22,638 nucleotides of DNA from CAYFLR01 sp964343805 (GCA_964343805.1 CAYFLR010000079.1:1-22638); one strand, 5' to 3'; positions 1 through 8,625 are shown, numbered from the stretch's first letter. The notes: a model not told the origin generated them from the letters alone. Numbers and translations: made by a program.

Positions 1-438
1 CTATTTAATGAGTGGCTCTATCTCCTCTTAAGGAGCAGTGGTTCTGATTTGCTTTTCTTGGTCTATCCGCTGGCGATCTTTCTTTCAATAATGATTGGAA
101 TTGCATCTGGTATTGAACTTCCTTTGTTTTCCAAACTATTTGAACTCAAAAAAGAGGGGCAATCCAAATGGATGGGAGAGGTGCTCACCAGCGATTACTT
201 AGGTGCCTTCCTAGGAACAGTTCTCTTTGCCCTCTTACTTTTTCCTCAAATGGGGCTCATTGCCACTTTGATCTGGTCCCAGGTTATTTTCTTGTTAGGG
301 GTCAATTCCCTCTTTTTCTATTTAAAGTATTATCGATCTCTCAGATTGAATCTCCTCATGTTCCTGATCAATTGCTATGTTCTTTTCTCTTTTAGCTTTC
401 GCAAAGAAATCCTTGATCTGCTCCATCGGATAGGTTAA
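1..438 (+). CDS. Spermidine-synthase-like integral membrane domain protein, 5' end outside window
   Basis: The frame is open to the window edge, so the true start lies upstream; 145 codons are visible. The product is very hydrophobic, with at least three membrane segments. It contains a loop of the type G-x-E-L-P-L-F followed by D-Y-L-G-A-x-x-G and a hydrophobic F-P-Q-M-G-L segment. This pattern is typical of the membrane half of bacterial membrane-bound polyamine aminopropyltransferases (SpeE-like), where the soluble SAM-dependent catalytic domain normally follows. Here the frame ends with TAA at 436-438, just where that domain should begin, and the next gene (TTG at 462) is unrelated. Either the catalytic half is a separate gene elsewhere, or this is a stand-alone or truncated membrane module. 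The family assignment rests on motif recall, and polyamine synthesis should not be assumed for this protein alone. Confidence 0.6.
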   Translation, partial: LFNEWLYLLLRSSGSDLLFLVYPLAIFLSIMIGIASGIELPLFSKLFELKKEGQSKWMGEVLTSDYLGAFLGTVLFALLLFPQMGLIATLIWSQVIFLLGVNSLFFYLKYYRSLRLNLLMFLINCYVLFSFSFRKEILDLLHRIG

Positions 439-461
439 ATAGCGGAGGTTAAGGAGGTTGT

Positions 462-1562
462 TTGCAAGAATTCAACATAGAAAAAGCCTGGGCTCAGCAA
501 CTTATCAAAGAGATGGAAGAGATTCTCTACTTCTATAAACTGAAGCTCAATCTCCCCCAAATAGAAATCACTAATCATACAAGTTATTTAGGCAATTGGC
601 ATCCGGGTTTAAAGCGCATTCGTCTCTCTCGAGACCTTATTCTAAAGTACAATTGGGACACCGTCATTCAAGTGCTGAAGCATGAAATGGCTCATCAGAT
701 CGCCCATGAGTTTTTTAATGAGCCCGAAGAGGCTCATGGCCCCATCTTTAGGAAGGCCTGTGACTTGATCGGAGTGGCTGAAGAATTTCGCAGCGCCACC
801 GGTGATATCCCTGAAGGGTTTGTCAATTGGAAGGATCAACATCAAAAACAGCAACCCCTCTTACGTAAGATAAAAAAGCTCCTCGCTCTCGCCTCTTCCG
901 ACAATGAAAATGAAGCCATGCTGGCTATGGAAAGAGTCAAAGAGATTTGTCATAAACATAATCTGCAAATGCTGCAAGAGGATCAGCAAGACAATTTAGT
1001 CTATGAAATTATAAATACCGGTAAAAAAAGGGTGGAGAACCACCAATATAAGATTTGCTCTCTTCTTATAGAGCATTTCATGGTGAAAGTAGTGTACTCC
1101 AACCTTTACGACCCCCAAACCCTGGAAACTCATAAAACCATCGAGTTGTTTGGAACCCCTGCCAATGTGCAGATGGCCAGCTACGTTTATCACTTCTTAA
1201 GTAAGAAAGTGCTGGAGCTTTGGCAAAGTTATAAATGCCGGGAACGTCTGGCCAACCGTTACAAAAGATCCTATTTAATCGGTCTCCTGGAGGGCTTAGA
1301 TGAAAAGCTCTGTCTTACAAAAGAGGTCCACTCCTCAAAAGAGAATGCTCCTTCTACTGTGGCTCGCTCCTTAATGGTGAGAGAAGAGCATCGAATCAAT
1401 GAATTTATAGGCCAGCGCTATCCCCGTCTCCACTCTACTCGCAGAAAATCTGGTAATATTTACTCTGACGCCTTCTACCAAGGAACCAACGATGGCAGAA
1501 ATATTGAGATCAACCGGCCCATTGAAAAAAGCCCCACATCCTTTGGTGGTTATCTAAAATAA
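462..1562 (+). CDS. SprT-like zinc metalloprotease domain fused to DUF2786
   Basis: A 366-residue cytosolic-looking protein. An N-terminal SprT-like region (about 1-120) carries HEMAH at residues 74-78 and a further His at 92 (E-E-A-H-G), matching the HExxH plus downstream His zinc site of SprT/Spartan-type proteases. A DUF2786 segment follows at about 133-172, with the family's K-I-x-K-L-L-A-L-A-x-S-x-x-x-x-E-A-x-x-A-M pattern. The rest is basic and helical, with no assignment. The start is TTG at 462, supported by AAGGAGG at 451-457 four bases upstream; no upstream ATG is better. It lies 23 bases after the preceding stop and is probably co-transcribed with that gene. SprT-like proteins act on protein-DNA crosslinks in eukaryotes; the bacterial role is unclear, so only protease-like function is inferred. 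No signal peptide is visible. Confidence 0.82.
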   Translation: MQEFNIEKAWAQQLIKEMEEILYFYKLKLNLPQIEITNHTSYLGNWHPGLKRIRLSRDLILKYNWDTVIQVLKHEMAHQIAHEFFNEPEEAHGPIFRKACDLIGVAEEFRSATGDIPEGFVNWKDQHQKQQPLLRKIKKLLALASSDNENEAMLAMERVKEICHKHNLQMLQEDQQDNLVYEIINTGKKRVENHQYKICSLLIEHFMVKVVYSNLYDPQTLETHKTIELFGTPANVQMASYVYHFLSKKVLELWQSYKCRERLANRYKRSYLIGLLEGLDEKLCLTKEVHSSKENAPSTVARSLMVREEHRINEFIGQRYPRLHSTRRKSGNIYSDAFYQGTNDGRNIEINRPIEKSPTSFGGYLK

Positions 1563-1644
1563 CCCTCCTGGCTTTACTTTTTATCCCATTTATGAGATTA
1601 AACGAAATCATGGTTTTTTGTATTTTTCTTATACAGGAGTTAAA

Positions 1645-2115
1645 ATGAAAACAATATTAAGCATTATTACCATAGTTATCTTAAACTTATCAATTCACGC
1701 AACCGAGATTCCAGCCCCCAAACAGTGGCTCACCGAAAACCAAAAGTCAGATGTTTTAATGGTGATCGACAATATTTGTGGTGACACTTGGTGCGAGGGT
1801 GATTTTAATTTCTCTTTTAACGAAGTCAACTGTTGGCTCCCCAGCGGTGAATGTTCAGTAGAGTTAGAGCTAATCTGGTATCTTTTTGATAATGAATACA
1901 ATGAAATCGGTGAGAAGCGTTACCCAGTGACCTGTGAACTCTCAGGTTTAACAAAAATATCACAAATGGTAGAGATGCAAAGAATAACTAACTACAATGA
2001 CAATACCACTTATCTCTATCCCTCAATCGCGGATCCACTTTATGACAAAATGACTGATTGTATTACTGAAAAGGAAGATGAGACTTACGAGCAATTAAGC
2101 CTTGAGAACCTCTAG
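1645..2115 (+). CDS. Small Cys-rich secreted protein of unknown function
   Basis: The product is 156 residues from ATG 1645, chosen over an upstream in-frame TTG at 1618 because AGGAGT lies just before it and the protein then begins with a clean signal peptide (M-K-T then a hydrophobic stretch, likely cleavage after S-I-H-A at residue 19). The mature part has six cysteines, four of them in a short N-terminal cluster (N-I-C, T-W-C, V-N-C, G-E-C), and is acidic with many Trp/Tyr, consistent with a disulfide-stabilised periplasmic or extracellular protein. I do not recognise a family. Its last 21 bases overlap the 3' end of the convergent rfbA, so the two transcripts must be antisense to each other at their ends. 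No rho-independent terminator separates them. Confidence 0.7.
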   Translation: MKTILSIITIVILNLSIHATEIPAPKQWLTENQKSDVLMVIDNICGDTWCEGDFNFSFNEVNCWLPSGECSVELELIWYLFDNEYNEIGEKRYPVTCELSGLTKISQMVEMQRITNYNDNTTYLYPSIADPLYDKMTDCITEKEDETYEQLSLENL

Positions 2116-2961
2116 AAGATACTCACCATAGCCGGATTTCACTAGAGGTTCGGCTAGTTTTTCTAGCTGTTTCCCATCTATAAAACCCATTCGATAAGCC
2201 ACTTCTTCAATACAGGCAATTTTTAAACCTTGGCGCATTTCAATAGTTTTGACAAACTCACCCGCTTCAGCAAAGGACTGATGAGTTCCGGTATCGAGCC
2301 AAGCAAAGCCACGGCCAAAGAGTTCCACATCCAGCTCGCCCCGCTCTAAGTAGATGTTATTTACATCGGTGATTTCAATTTCCCCGCGAGCAGAAGGTTT
2401 AAGATTTTTAGCAATTTCCACTACCGAGTTCTGGTAATAGTAAAGGCCTACCACCGCATAATTGCTTTTAGCTTTTTCGGGTTTTTCCTCAATGGAGATG
2501 ACTTTTTTATCTTCATCAAATTCCACTACCCCGTAACGCTCTGGATCACGGACATAATAACCAAAAACGGTGCTGCGATCTTCTACTTTAGCCACTCGTT
2601 GTAGGATCTCTGAAAGTCCGCCACCGTAAAAAACATTGTCTCCTAGTACCAAGCAGACAGAGTCATCTCCTATAAAATCAGCCCCTACTATAAATGCATC
2701 GGCTAAACCACGGGGTTCCGTTTGCACTTTATACTCGAGTTTTAATCCCAGTTGAGATCCATCCCCAAAGAGTTGCTCAAACTTGGGTAGATCTTGAGGA
2801 GTTGAAATAATAAGAATTTCCCGAATTCCTGAAAGCATCAGTACGGACATGGGATAATAGATTAACGGCTTATCATAAATAGGCAGTAGTTGCTTACAAA
2901 CTGCGATGGTGGTGGGATAAAGGCGAGTGCCACTGCCGCCAGCGAGGATAATACCCTTCAT
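2095..2961 (-). CDS. rfbA: Glucose-1-phosphate thymidylyltransferase (RmlA/RfbA)
   Basis: A 288-residue protein, normal length for the family. It makes dTDP-glucose from glucose-1-phosphate and dTTP, the first step towards dTDP-rhamnose and related LPS/polysaccharide sugars, in the cytoplasm. Visible signatures are the nucleotide-binding G-G-S-G-T-R-L-Y-P (residues 8-16), K-Q-L-L-P-I-Y-D-K-P (23-32), L-G-D-N with Asp108, E-K-P at 159-161, and W-L-D-T-G-T with Asp223, which together cover the catalytic and metal-binding positions. The start ATG (2961) follows AAGGAGT, which lies inside the last codons of the upstream phospholipase-like gene; only 2 bases separate the genes, so translation is likely coupled. 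rmlB, rmlC and rmlD are not in this window. The 3' end overlaps the convergent secreted-protein gene by 21 bases. Confidence 0.95.
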   Translation of the reverse strand: MKGIILAGGSGTRLYPTTIAVCKQLLPIYDKPLIYYPMSVLMLSGIREILIISTPQDLPKFEQLFGDGSQLGLKLEYKVQTEPRGLADAFIVGADFIGDDSVCLVLGDNVFYGGGLSEILQRVAKVEDRSTVFGYYVRDPERYGVVEFDEDKKVISIEEKPEKAKSNYAVVGLYYYQNSVVEIAKNLKPSARGEIEITDVNNIYLERGELDVELFGRGFAWLDTGTHQSFAEAGEFVKTIEMRQGLKIACIEEVAYRMGFIDGKQLEKLAEPLVKSGYGEYLLEVLKA

Positions 2962-2963
2962 AC

Positions 2964-3923
2964 TTACTCCTTCTTACTTTCTTGAAATAGGGGGATAAAA
3001 GCGGGCTTCACTTGGTAATCAAACCTGAGACCATCTCCTAGATCTGGCTTCCCCGCGTTTTTCCAACTTAAATACCAAATAAAACCCAGTGTGTCAGCCC
3101 CTAAAGCCAATCGTTCAATAATAAATTGTTTAAAATGTTTTTTAACCTCAGCGGGAGGATGTCTCAAAGCACAGCTCCTCTTCTCGCTTTTCTTAATCAC
3201 CGCATATTTTAGATCGAGATCAAACAGCCGCTTCTTCTCCCCCAGGCTATTTTTTAGTAGGTAAAATACCAACTCCCCACTGCTCTTTCCCTTTAAAGAG
3301 TGTTTTTTCATTATTTGATCCCAAGGCTTTTGCTGCTCTGCATAGCGCTGCACCTCTGCAATCAAAGTGTGAGGATATTCATTCACCAAAAGGGTTTCAA
3401 AGTAACGATGCATACATCCCTGCCCACTTAAAAAACCATTGAAATCTTTGGTAGCATGATGAGGGTTAGCGGCATCTCCTACAAAATGGGAAATGAGCCC
3501 GGCAAATAAAAGCCCTTCTTTAAGATGAGCGGGCGTCGGATTTTTAAGAGCACTCACCAGTTGATTAAACAAGTTTTCCACTTGGTAAGGAAGAGCGCCA
3601 AAAGGGGTATTTTCTGATAGGGGTGGTAGTTTGCTAAGGACTTCAGGTCCTTTATCCAGATTGAAAAAGTGCATGATGTTACCCTGACGAGTGATCTCAG
3701 GGGAAAGCCAGCGATACACAATGTCAGGGACATTGGAATAATGAGAGAGTTGGTGCTCTTTATGAATAAAGAGTTGGATCTTTGCCCTATCACTCCCGAC
3801 TCTCTGCTGGAGAAGGCGTGTGGCGACTCGGGTTATGAGATCATGCCCTGTTTCTTCCCAGGCATAGGCAAAATTAAAGGAATTCCAACAAAATAAGATA
3901 ATAAGATAGATTGTTAACTTCAC
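2964..3923 (-). CDS. Secreted zinc-dependent phospholipase C / S1-P1 nuclease-like protein
   Basis: The product is 319 residues from GTG 3923. A GTG at 3935 is also in frame, but the later start has the better upstream AAGTGGA and gives a standard signal peptide beginning M-K-L-T. Cleavage after F-A-Y-A (residue 21) would leave Trp22 as the new N-terminus. In zinc phospholipases C and S1/P1 nucleases the mature N-terminal Trp is itself a zinc ligand, so this supports the assignment. Other ligand-like residues follow in family order: His27 (E-E-T-G-H), Asp67, His85, His146 and Asp150 with His156 (H-F-V-G-D-A-A-N-P-H-H), and His172/Glu176 (H-R-Y-F-E). The H-x3-E spacing is closer to phospholipase C than to S1 nuclease, but the substrate (phospholipid or nucleic acid) is undecided. 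The gene lies between a TPR protein and rfbA on the same strand. Confidence 0.8.
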   Translation of the reverse strand: MKLTIYLIILFCWNSFNFAYAWEETGHDLITRVATRLLQQRVGSDRAKIQLFIHKEHQLSHYSNVPDIVYRWLSPEITRQGNIMHFFNLDKGPEVLSKLPPLSENTPFGALPYQVENLFNQLVSALKNPTPAHLKEGLLFAGLISHFVGDAANPHHATKDFNGFLSGQGCMHRYFETLLVNEYPHTLIAEVQRYAEQQKPWDQIMKKHSLKGKSSGELVFYLLKNSLGEKKRLFDLDLKYAVIKKSEKRSCALRHPPAEVKKHFKQFIIERLALGADTLGFIWYLSWKNAGKPDLGDGLRFDYQVKPAFIPLFQESKKE

Positions 3924-3946
3924 AAGACATTCCACTTAACAAATGA

Positions 3947-5791
3947 CTACATAAAGTCACCAGTTAACCAGAAAGAGCTCTCTATTTCAACACACACATG
4001 TTCTTCAGCGGAAGGTTTTTGTTCTTCAATGGCGCTTTTAGCTTCATCAGCTCTTGACCAACCGGGCTTTAGTTGCAAGGTCCGATTAATGGCATCTTGA
4101 GCTTTATCATAGCTTTTCTCTAACCAGTAAGCCATGGCGATATAATACTGAATCTCATAATTCTCACCGGCTTTATTCTGACTTTTGCGCAGCGAACCAA
4201 ACATCTTAGTTCCCAAAGGCTTATTGGGCTGAGCCTGCATTAAAAAGATGGGAGCTAAACTCTCGGTGCGCCAATCATCTGTGACCAATTTGCGAGCACG
4301 ATCTGCTAGATCGAATGCCATATCGCGATCTCCGAGCTTATGCTGACAAAGAGAGAGCAGCAGTAACATATCGTAGTCTTTGTTATCGATCTCTAAAGTT
4401 CCCTCTGCAAACTCTACGGCCTTCTTTAATTGTCCACTTTCATAGAAGTGATGGGCCATCTCTTTCCGATAGAGCAGTTTTTCGGGAGCCAAAGCGATGA
4501 CTTTCTTCATGGTGGCCAAAAACTGTTTTGGCTCACTCTCTTTATAAGATAGGGCGGTAAAATACCCGGCGTAATCATCATTTTCATAAACTTCCCAGAG
4601 TTCTTTAAAAAAGGTCGTGGCCTCTTGCTTTGCGTTATCACTGCCTTCATACATTCTACAAATGTGAATATCTCTCTTAGCCCTTGGGTTTCCTGGCATA
4701 GAAATGAGAGACTTATTTAAACTGGTCTCAGCAGCGGCATATTTTTTCTCTAAGAGAGCCTTTTCACCCAATCGCAAGTTATAACTTCCCTCTTCTCCCC
4801 CCGCTTCTTGCAAATTGGCCAAAGCCTCTTCAGCTTCCTCCAGCTCCTCTTGCTGCAGGTATATATCCACCATTAACTCATGCCACTCAACCGGTGAACT
4901 CACATTTATAAAACGACTTAAAACATCACTGGCTTTTTCAAAGGATCCTCTCGCAACCAATGCCAAGCTTAACAAATAAATGGAAGCATCATGTCGAGGA
5001 TGATTATCTACCGTACCCGTCAACATCTTAATGGCTTCATCGATCCGATCTTGTCTGATCAACTCATGACAGAGAAGAAGCCGTCCTTCCACATTGCTCG
5101 GATCATTTTCTATCTCTTTTTGCTGGTAAAAGAGAAATTTCTGCCGATTGTTTTGTTTGTCAGAGAGCTCAGAGAGGGCTTTAAAAGCCGGAGCATAAAA
5201 ATCCACATCATTAATCACCGCTTCTAACATAGGTTCTGCAGTTTTTTCATCATTCTTTGCTAATAAGGCCATAGCCTTGATATATTTTCCCCATGGAGGT
5301 AGTTCTTCATCGGTTTTATAACTCTGCTTTAAAATGGAGATACAGCTATTGTGATCTCTTTTCAAAATTGATTGATAGGCTTTTCGTAAATTGATCTGTT
5401 GGCTGGTAGTTCCATTATTAATATTGAGATTCTGCCACATTAATGAAAGCTTGGGCAAATCAAGAGGGTTCTCTATGGTAAAACTATAAGCATCTTCATC
5501 TAAAGTTATCACTGCCTTTTGCTGTTGTTTATCGTGGATTATCACGACCCTCACGATGATACTTTCTTTTTTAATCTCCTGGATTATTTCTTGAACATCA
5601 ATCTCTTCCGATTTAAAAGGACAAAACAAGATCTCAAAGTTATGTTTCAAATCTTTGATGCACTCATCCATGGTAGAAACAATCTTAAGGTCGATCTTTC
5701 CAGGAAACAGATTGACAAAGCTTTTGAAAGTACTCTTTACACTGGCCACATCTGTTAGCAGTAATATTCGCGTTTTATCCTGCGCTGTCAT
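3947..5791 (-). CDS. Degenerate receiver-like domain plus TPR protein (third of three)
   Basis: A 614-residue cytosolic protein. Residues about 6-120 follow the receiver fold by pattern: hydrophobic beta1 (R-I-L-L-L-T-D), a beta3 of F-E-I-L-F ending at Cys57-Pro58, and a terminal E-N-P-L-D-L that aligns with the K-P-F-x-x-x-x-L of true receivers. The phospho-acceptor Asp (position 58), the acidic pair and the conserved Lys are all replaced, so phosphorylation is not expected. Residues about 130-590 are a long series of tetratricopeptide-type helical repeats, suitable for protein binding. The start ATG 5791 overlaps the preceding gene by 17 bases and has GAAGGA upstream. No DNA-binding or enzymatic output domain is visible. 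It is probably a scaffold or adaptor co-expressed with its two paralogues upstream; the partner is unknown. Confidence 0.78.
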   Translation of the reverse strand: MTAQDKTRILLLTDVASVKSTFKSFVNLFPGKIDLKIVSTMDECIKDLKHNFEILFCPFKSEEIDVQEIIQEIKKESIIVRVVIIHDKQQQKAVITLDEDAYSFTIENPLDLPKLSLMWQNLNINNGTTSQQINLRKAYQSILKRDHNSCISILKQSYKTDEELPPWGKYIKAMALLAKNDEKTAEPMLEAVINDVDFYAPAFKALSELSDKQNNRQKFLFYQQKEIENDPSNVEGRLLLCHELIRQDRIDEAIKMLTGTVDNHPRHDASIYLLSLALVARGSFEKASDVLSRFINVSSPVEWHELMVDIYLQQEELEEAEEALANLQEAGGEEGSYNLRLGEKALLEKKYAAAETSLNKSLISMPGNPRAKRDIHICRMYEGSDNAKQEATTFFKELWEVYENDDYAGYFTALSYKESEPKQFLATMKKVIALAPEKLLYRKEMAHHFYESGQLKKAVEFAEGTLEIDNKDYDMLLLLSLCQHKLGDRDMAFDLADRARKLVTDDWRTESLAPIFLMQAQPNKPLGTKMFGSLRKSQNKAGENYEIQYYIAMAYWLEKSYDKAQDAINRTLQLKPGWSRADEAKSAIEEQKPSAEEHVCVEIESSFWLTGDFM

Positions 5792-7203
5792 ACTCTGAAT
5801 CCTTCTCTAGTTCTTTTTCAACCTCCGCAAATCCTTCTAGAGTATAGCCCCCACTCACTTTTTGATAGGCATACCACTCTTCATCAGTGATCTTCCCTTT
5901 CCTTATTTCATAGACCGGTTTATCCAATTCGCCGAGCAGCCGCTGATTAAAAATATAGAGACCTAAAGTGCTGTACTTTGGTACCTTGACCCGACAGGTT
6001 TCCTTTTCCGCTTCAGAAGCAACCTCGGGTTTAGGGTTTAGAATTTGGTTAATTTTAAACCGTAAAGCCTTAGATTTAATAAACTTTTTATTAGCCTTGA
6101 TAGACTTCTTGAGATAATTAAGAGCCTCTTGCAATTTACCTTGCCTATAAAATGCCAGAGCCATATTGTAATAAAGGCGATAACTTTGATCAGTTTTAGC
6201 AAGCACATCCACGGCATTATTATAGAAAGACAAGCCTTCAGCAAAGTTTCCGGTTCGAGTCAAGCTCACCCCATGGTTGTTAAGATAAGCCCCCATTCGA
6301 TCGGGATCTCCCATCTGTTCAAACATGGCTTTGGACAGTTTAGTATTTCCCTTCTGCACCGAAATGGTAAAAAGCTGCTTTTTAGCATCACCAAAGTCAG
6401 AGTGAACCTCTACCACTTCGTTAATACTATCCCAGGCCTTTTGCACATCTCCTTTTTTGGAGTAACTCTCCCCCATAGCCAGCAGACGATCTAAATTCTT
6501 GGGTGAAAGCTGCTTTGCTTTCTCAAAATATTGAATGGATTTATCAAAATCACCAGTCACTGCATAAATTTTACCCAGCTCGGTATATGCCCCAATCACC
6601 GACTTTTTGGTAGCCAATACCTTCTTTAGTACCTTTTTGGCAGCTTCATAGTTTTTTTGGAGAGAAAGTAGCTGAGCGTAGAGTAAGAGGTTTTTAGGAG
6701 TGGCTCCCCCTTTATCTAACACCCGGCTCATAGCTAAATCAGCCTTAACCACATTCTTCTGCTCTAAAGCCACCTGGAACTTTTCCATATCCTTCAGAGT
6801 TTCTCGCTCCTTCTCCNNNNNNNNNNATATCCGCCAGCTTCTTTTCTAAATCCTTCAAAATAAAGGGCTTGGCCATATACTGATCCACGTCCAGTTCCCC
6901 CAGCAAAAAGACATCCTCTTTTCGCATTCGGGAACCAATCACCAGCAATGGCATATACTTGGTTTTAGGATTCTTCTTAATCATCTGCAACAATGCATAA
7001 CCGGGAATTTCATCCACCTTCCATTCGAGGATGACCAGGTCCACTTTCTTTTTAGCTAAGCAATCTAGAAACTCTCTGGAAGAGGTAAAAGGAGTGAACT
7101 TCTTTACCCCCACACTGGCACAAGCCGTTTCATAGAGATGCAAAAAGGTTTCATCGTAGTCCACCGCCACCACATGCTTTATTCCGTATAATGATGCATC
7201 CAT
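5775..7203 (-). CDS. Receiver-like domain (Asp to Glu) plus TPR protein, interrupted by an N gap (second of three)
   Basis: One gene is inferred from two open segments separated by ten N at 6817-6826. The first (7203 to 6827) encodes a receiver domain: V-V-A-V-D-Y-D near the N-terminus, beta3 V-D-L-V-I-L-E60-W in place of the usual L-D-W, and M-A-K112-P-F. Glu replaces the phospho-acceptor Asp while the conserved Lys is kept. The second (6816 to 5775) continues with a charged helix, about six TPR-type repeats and an approximately 85-residue C-terminal tail without known motif. In-frame joining needs a gap length divisible by three, so ten N is probably a placeholder. There is no good Shine-Dalgarno before ATG 7203. 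The 3' end overlaps the next TPR gene by 17 bases, implying coupling. No output domain is visible, suggesting an adaptor rather than a transcription factor. Confidence 0.78.
6817..6826. other. Assembly gap (10 N)
   Basis: Ten consecutive N lie inside the second receiver/TPR gene. The two flanking reading frames join only if the true gap is a multiple of three, so the length shown is likely arbitrary. Confidence 0.98.
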
Positions 7204-7277
7204 AATCTATTTCAAATAGGTGATTTTTAATTCTTTGTTATTGGCTCCAAATAACTCTACGGCAAGGTGCTAACAAG

Positions 7278-7298
7278 ATTTAGGGATTTTTCCTAAAT
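7278..7298. repeat. Short perfect inverted repeat between two receiver/TPR genes
   Basis: Arms ATTTAGG and CCTAAAT (7 bp, perfect) flank a 7-base spacer in the 129-base gap between the first and second receiver/TPR genes. No T-tract follows on either strand, so an intrinsic terminator is unlikely. It could be an operator or an mRNA hairpin that separates expression of the two genes, or it could be chance. Confidence 0.4.
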
Positions 7299-7332
7299 GG
7301 GTGAAATGCAGAAGAAAAAAAGCAGATAAAAT

Positions 7333-8532
7333 CTATTTCTGAACCAGGTTTTTGACCCTCTTTTTATCGTAATCGGCACCACACTTTTTTAGTCTCATGC
7401 AGGTGGTTTTTATAGCCGATTCAGCTTTTTCATAGGTAGGAGCCATCTCTTTAGCTTGACAAAAATACTCCAAGGCCTGCTCCAGCTGCTCTGACTTAAA
7501 GTAGGCCAATCCAATATTATATAGAATCAGCTCCTTTTGACTCTCAGCGGGTAAGGTTTTAATGGCCTTATGATAGAGATCCAGTCCTTCATTAATCTTT
7601 TTGGCTTTCACCAGGGCCACACCCGAGTTATTAAAGTAGGAACATATCTGAGTGGCTTGCTTTGATTCACGAAACATTTGAGTGGCCAGTTCCAGATCTC
7701 CTTCTTTAAAAGCCACCTTACCCTTCTCCATTTTCATTCGGAAGCTTTGTTCATCCAGTGCTGCAACCTCTTTTAATACATCCTTGGCCTTATCTAATTG
7801 ATCTGTCTCAATGTAACTGGTGCCTAAGTCCAACATTCTATCCACATGACCAGGAATCACTTCATTTAATTTCTCTAAAAAGGGAATGGCCTCTTCATGC
7901 TCACCCAGTTGTATATAGGCTTTCACCAAGCCATTCAGGGCATCAATATTATTTCTTTCCTTTTCAAGAACCTTCTGATAGTTGATCAAGGCTTTCTTAT
8001 AAAGCTTTTCAGCCATATAAGTATCCCCTTGAATCTTCATCGCCCGAATTTCAAATTCCTCTTTTTTTAAAAGGGGCTCCAGCATATCCCGTGCCGCCTC
8101 TGGCTCCTCATTAATAAGGAGCATCTCGCAACGACGCAAAGTTTTCTCTTCAATGCAGGTTTTAAATTCACGATCCAAAATCCCAATAATCATCTCCCGC
8201 ATAGCTTTCCCTTTAAAGGGTTTCAACAGGAAATCCTCCACTCTAAATTCTTTAGCCAGCAGTGTTTGCTTCTTAGACAACTCCTCAGAGTAAATCATAA
8301 AGGGGGTGAAAAGATACTTGGGAATATGACGAACACGCTGCATTAGTACCATACCTGACATACCTGCCAAATCCCACGAGGAGATGAAGAAATCAATGTA
8401 TGTCTCTTCCATAACTTGAAGGGCACGTTCTCCGGATGGAGCCAGGAATACCTTTGCTTCATCTAATTGCCCCAACTGAATCTCTAAAAAGCTACGAAAA
8501 TCAATATCTGGATCACAAGCTAAAATGTTCAT
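7333..8532 (-). CDS. Receiver-like domain (Asp to Ser) plus TPR protein (first of three)
   Basis: A 399-residue cytosolic protein. The N-terminal receiver (about 1-125) has I-L-A-C-D-P-D at beta1, I-D-F-F-I-S-S52-W-D-L-A-G-M-S-G at beta3, and F-L-L-K104-P-F at beta5. Compared with CheY (F-V-I-S-D-W-N-M-P), the phospho-acceptor Asp is Ser52, while the loop and Lys are intact. Residues about 135-385 are TPR-type repeats (for example A-x-x-x-Y-x-K-A-L and A-L-E-Y-F-x-x-A). It is the promoter-proximal member of a run of three similar proteins reading leftwards, which makes tandem duplication likely. ATG 8532 is preceded by GAGGAAAAA. No output domain is present. A loss of phosphotransfer activity is inferred from the sequence; a role as an interaction scaffold is a guess from the architecture. 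Confidence 0.82.
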   Translation of the reverse strand: MNILACDPDIDFRSFLEIQLGQLDEAKVFLAPSGERALQVMEETYIDFFISSWDLAGMSGMVLMQRVRHIPKYLFTPFMIYSEELSKKQTLLAKEFRVEDFLLKPFKGKAMREMIIGILDREFKTCIEEKTLRRCEMLLINEEPEAARDMLEPLLKKEEFEIRAMKIQGDTYMAEKLYKKALINYQKVLEKERNNIDALNGLVKAYIQLGEHEEAIPFLEKLNEVIPGHVDRMLDLGTSYIETDQLDKAKDVLKEVAALDEQSFRMKMEKGKVAFKEGDLELATQMFRESKQATQICSYFNNSGVALVKAKKINEGLDLYHKAIKTLPAESQKELILYNIGLAYFKSEQLEQALEYFCQAKEMAPTYEKAESAIKTTCMRLKKCGADYDKKRVKNLVQK

Positions 8533-8625
8533 TTTTTCCTCAATATAATTCGAACAGAATCATTGATAGATCTTATTTATCTCGGAAAAAAGTGGGGAAA
8601 CTTTAAGTCAGTATCTAGACAAAAC

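Noticed and set aside
6129..6494. 121-codon plus-strand frame opposite the second receiver/TPR gene
   Set aside because: The TPR frame on the other strand is continuous and recognisable; this frame has no ribosome site or motif.
7278..7298. Intrinsic terminator between two receiver/TPR genes
   Set aside because: The stem is AT-rich and no T-tract follows on either strand; listed only as an inverted repeat.
7204..7332. Sigma-54 promoter for the second receiver/TPR gene (TTAGCAC...TTGCC on the minus strand)
   Set aside because: The -24 GG is absent and the spacing is about four bases short.
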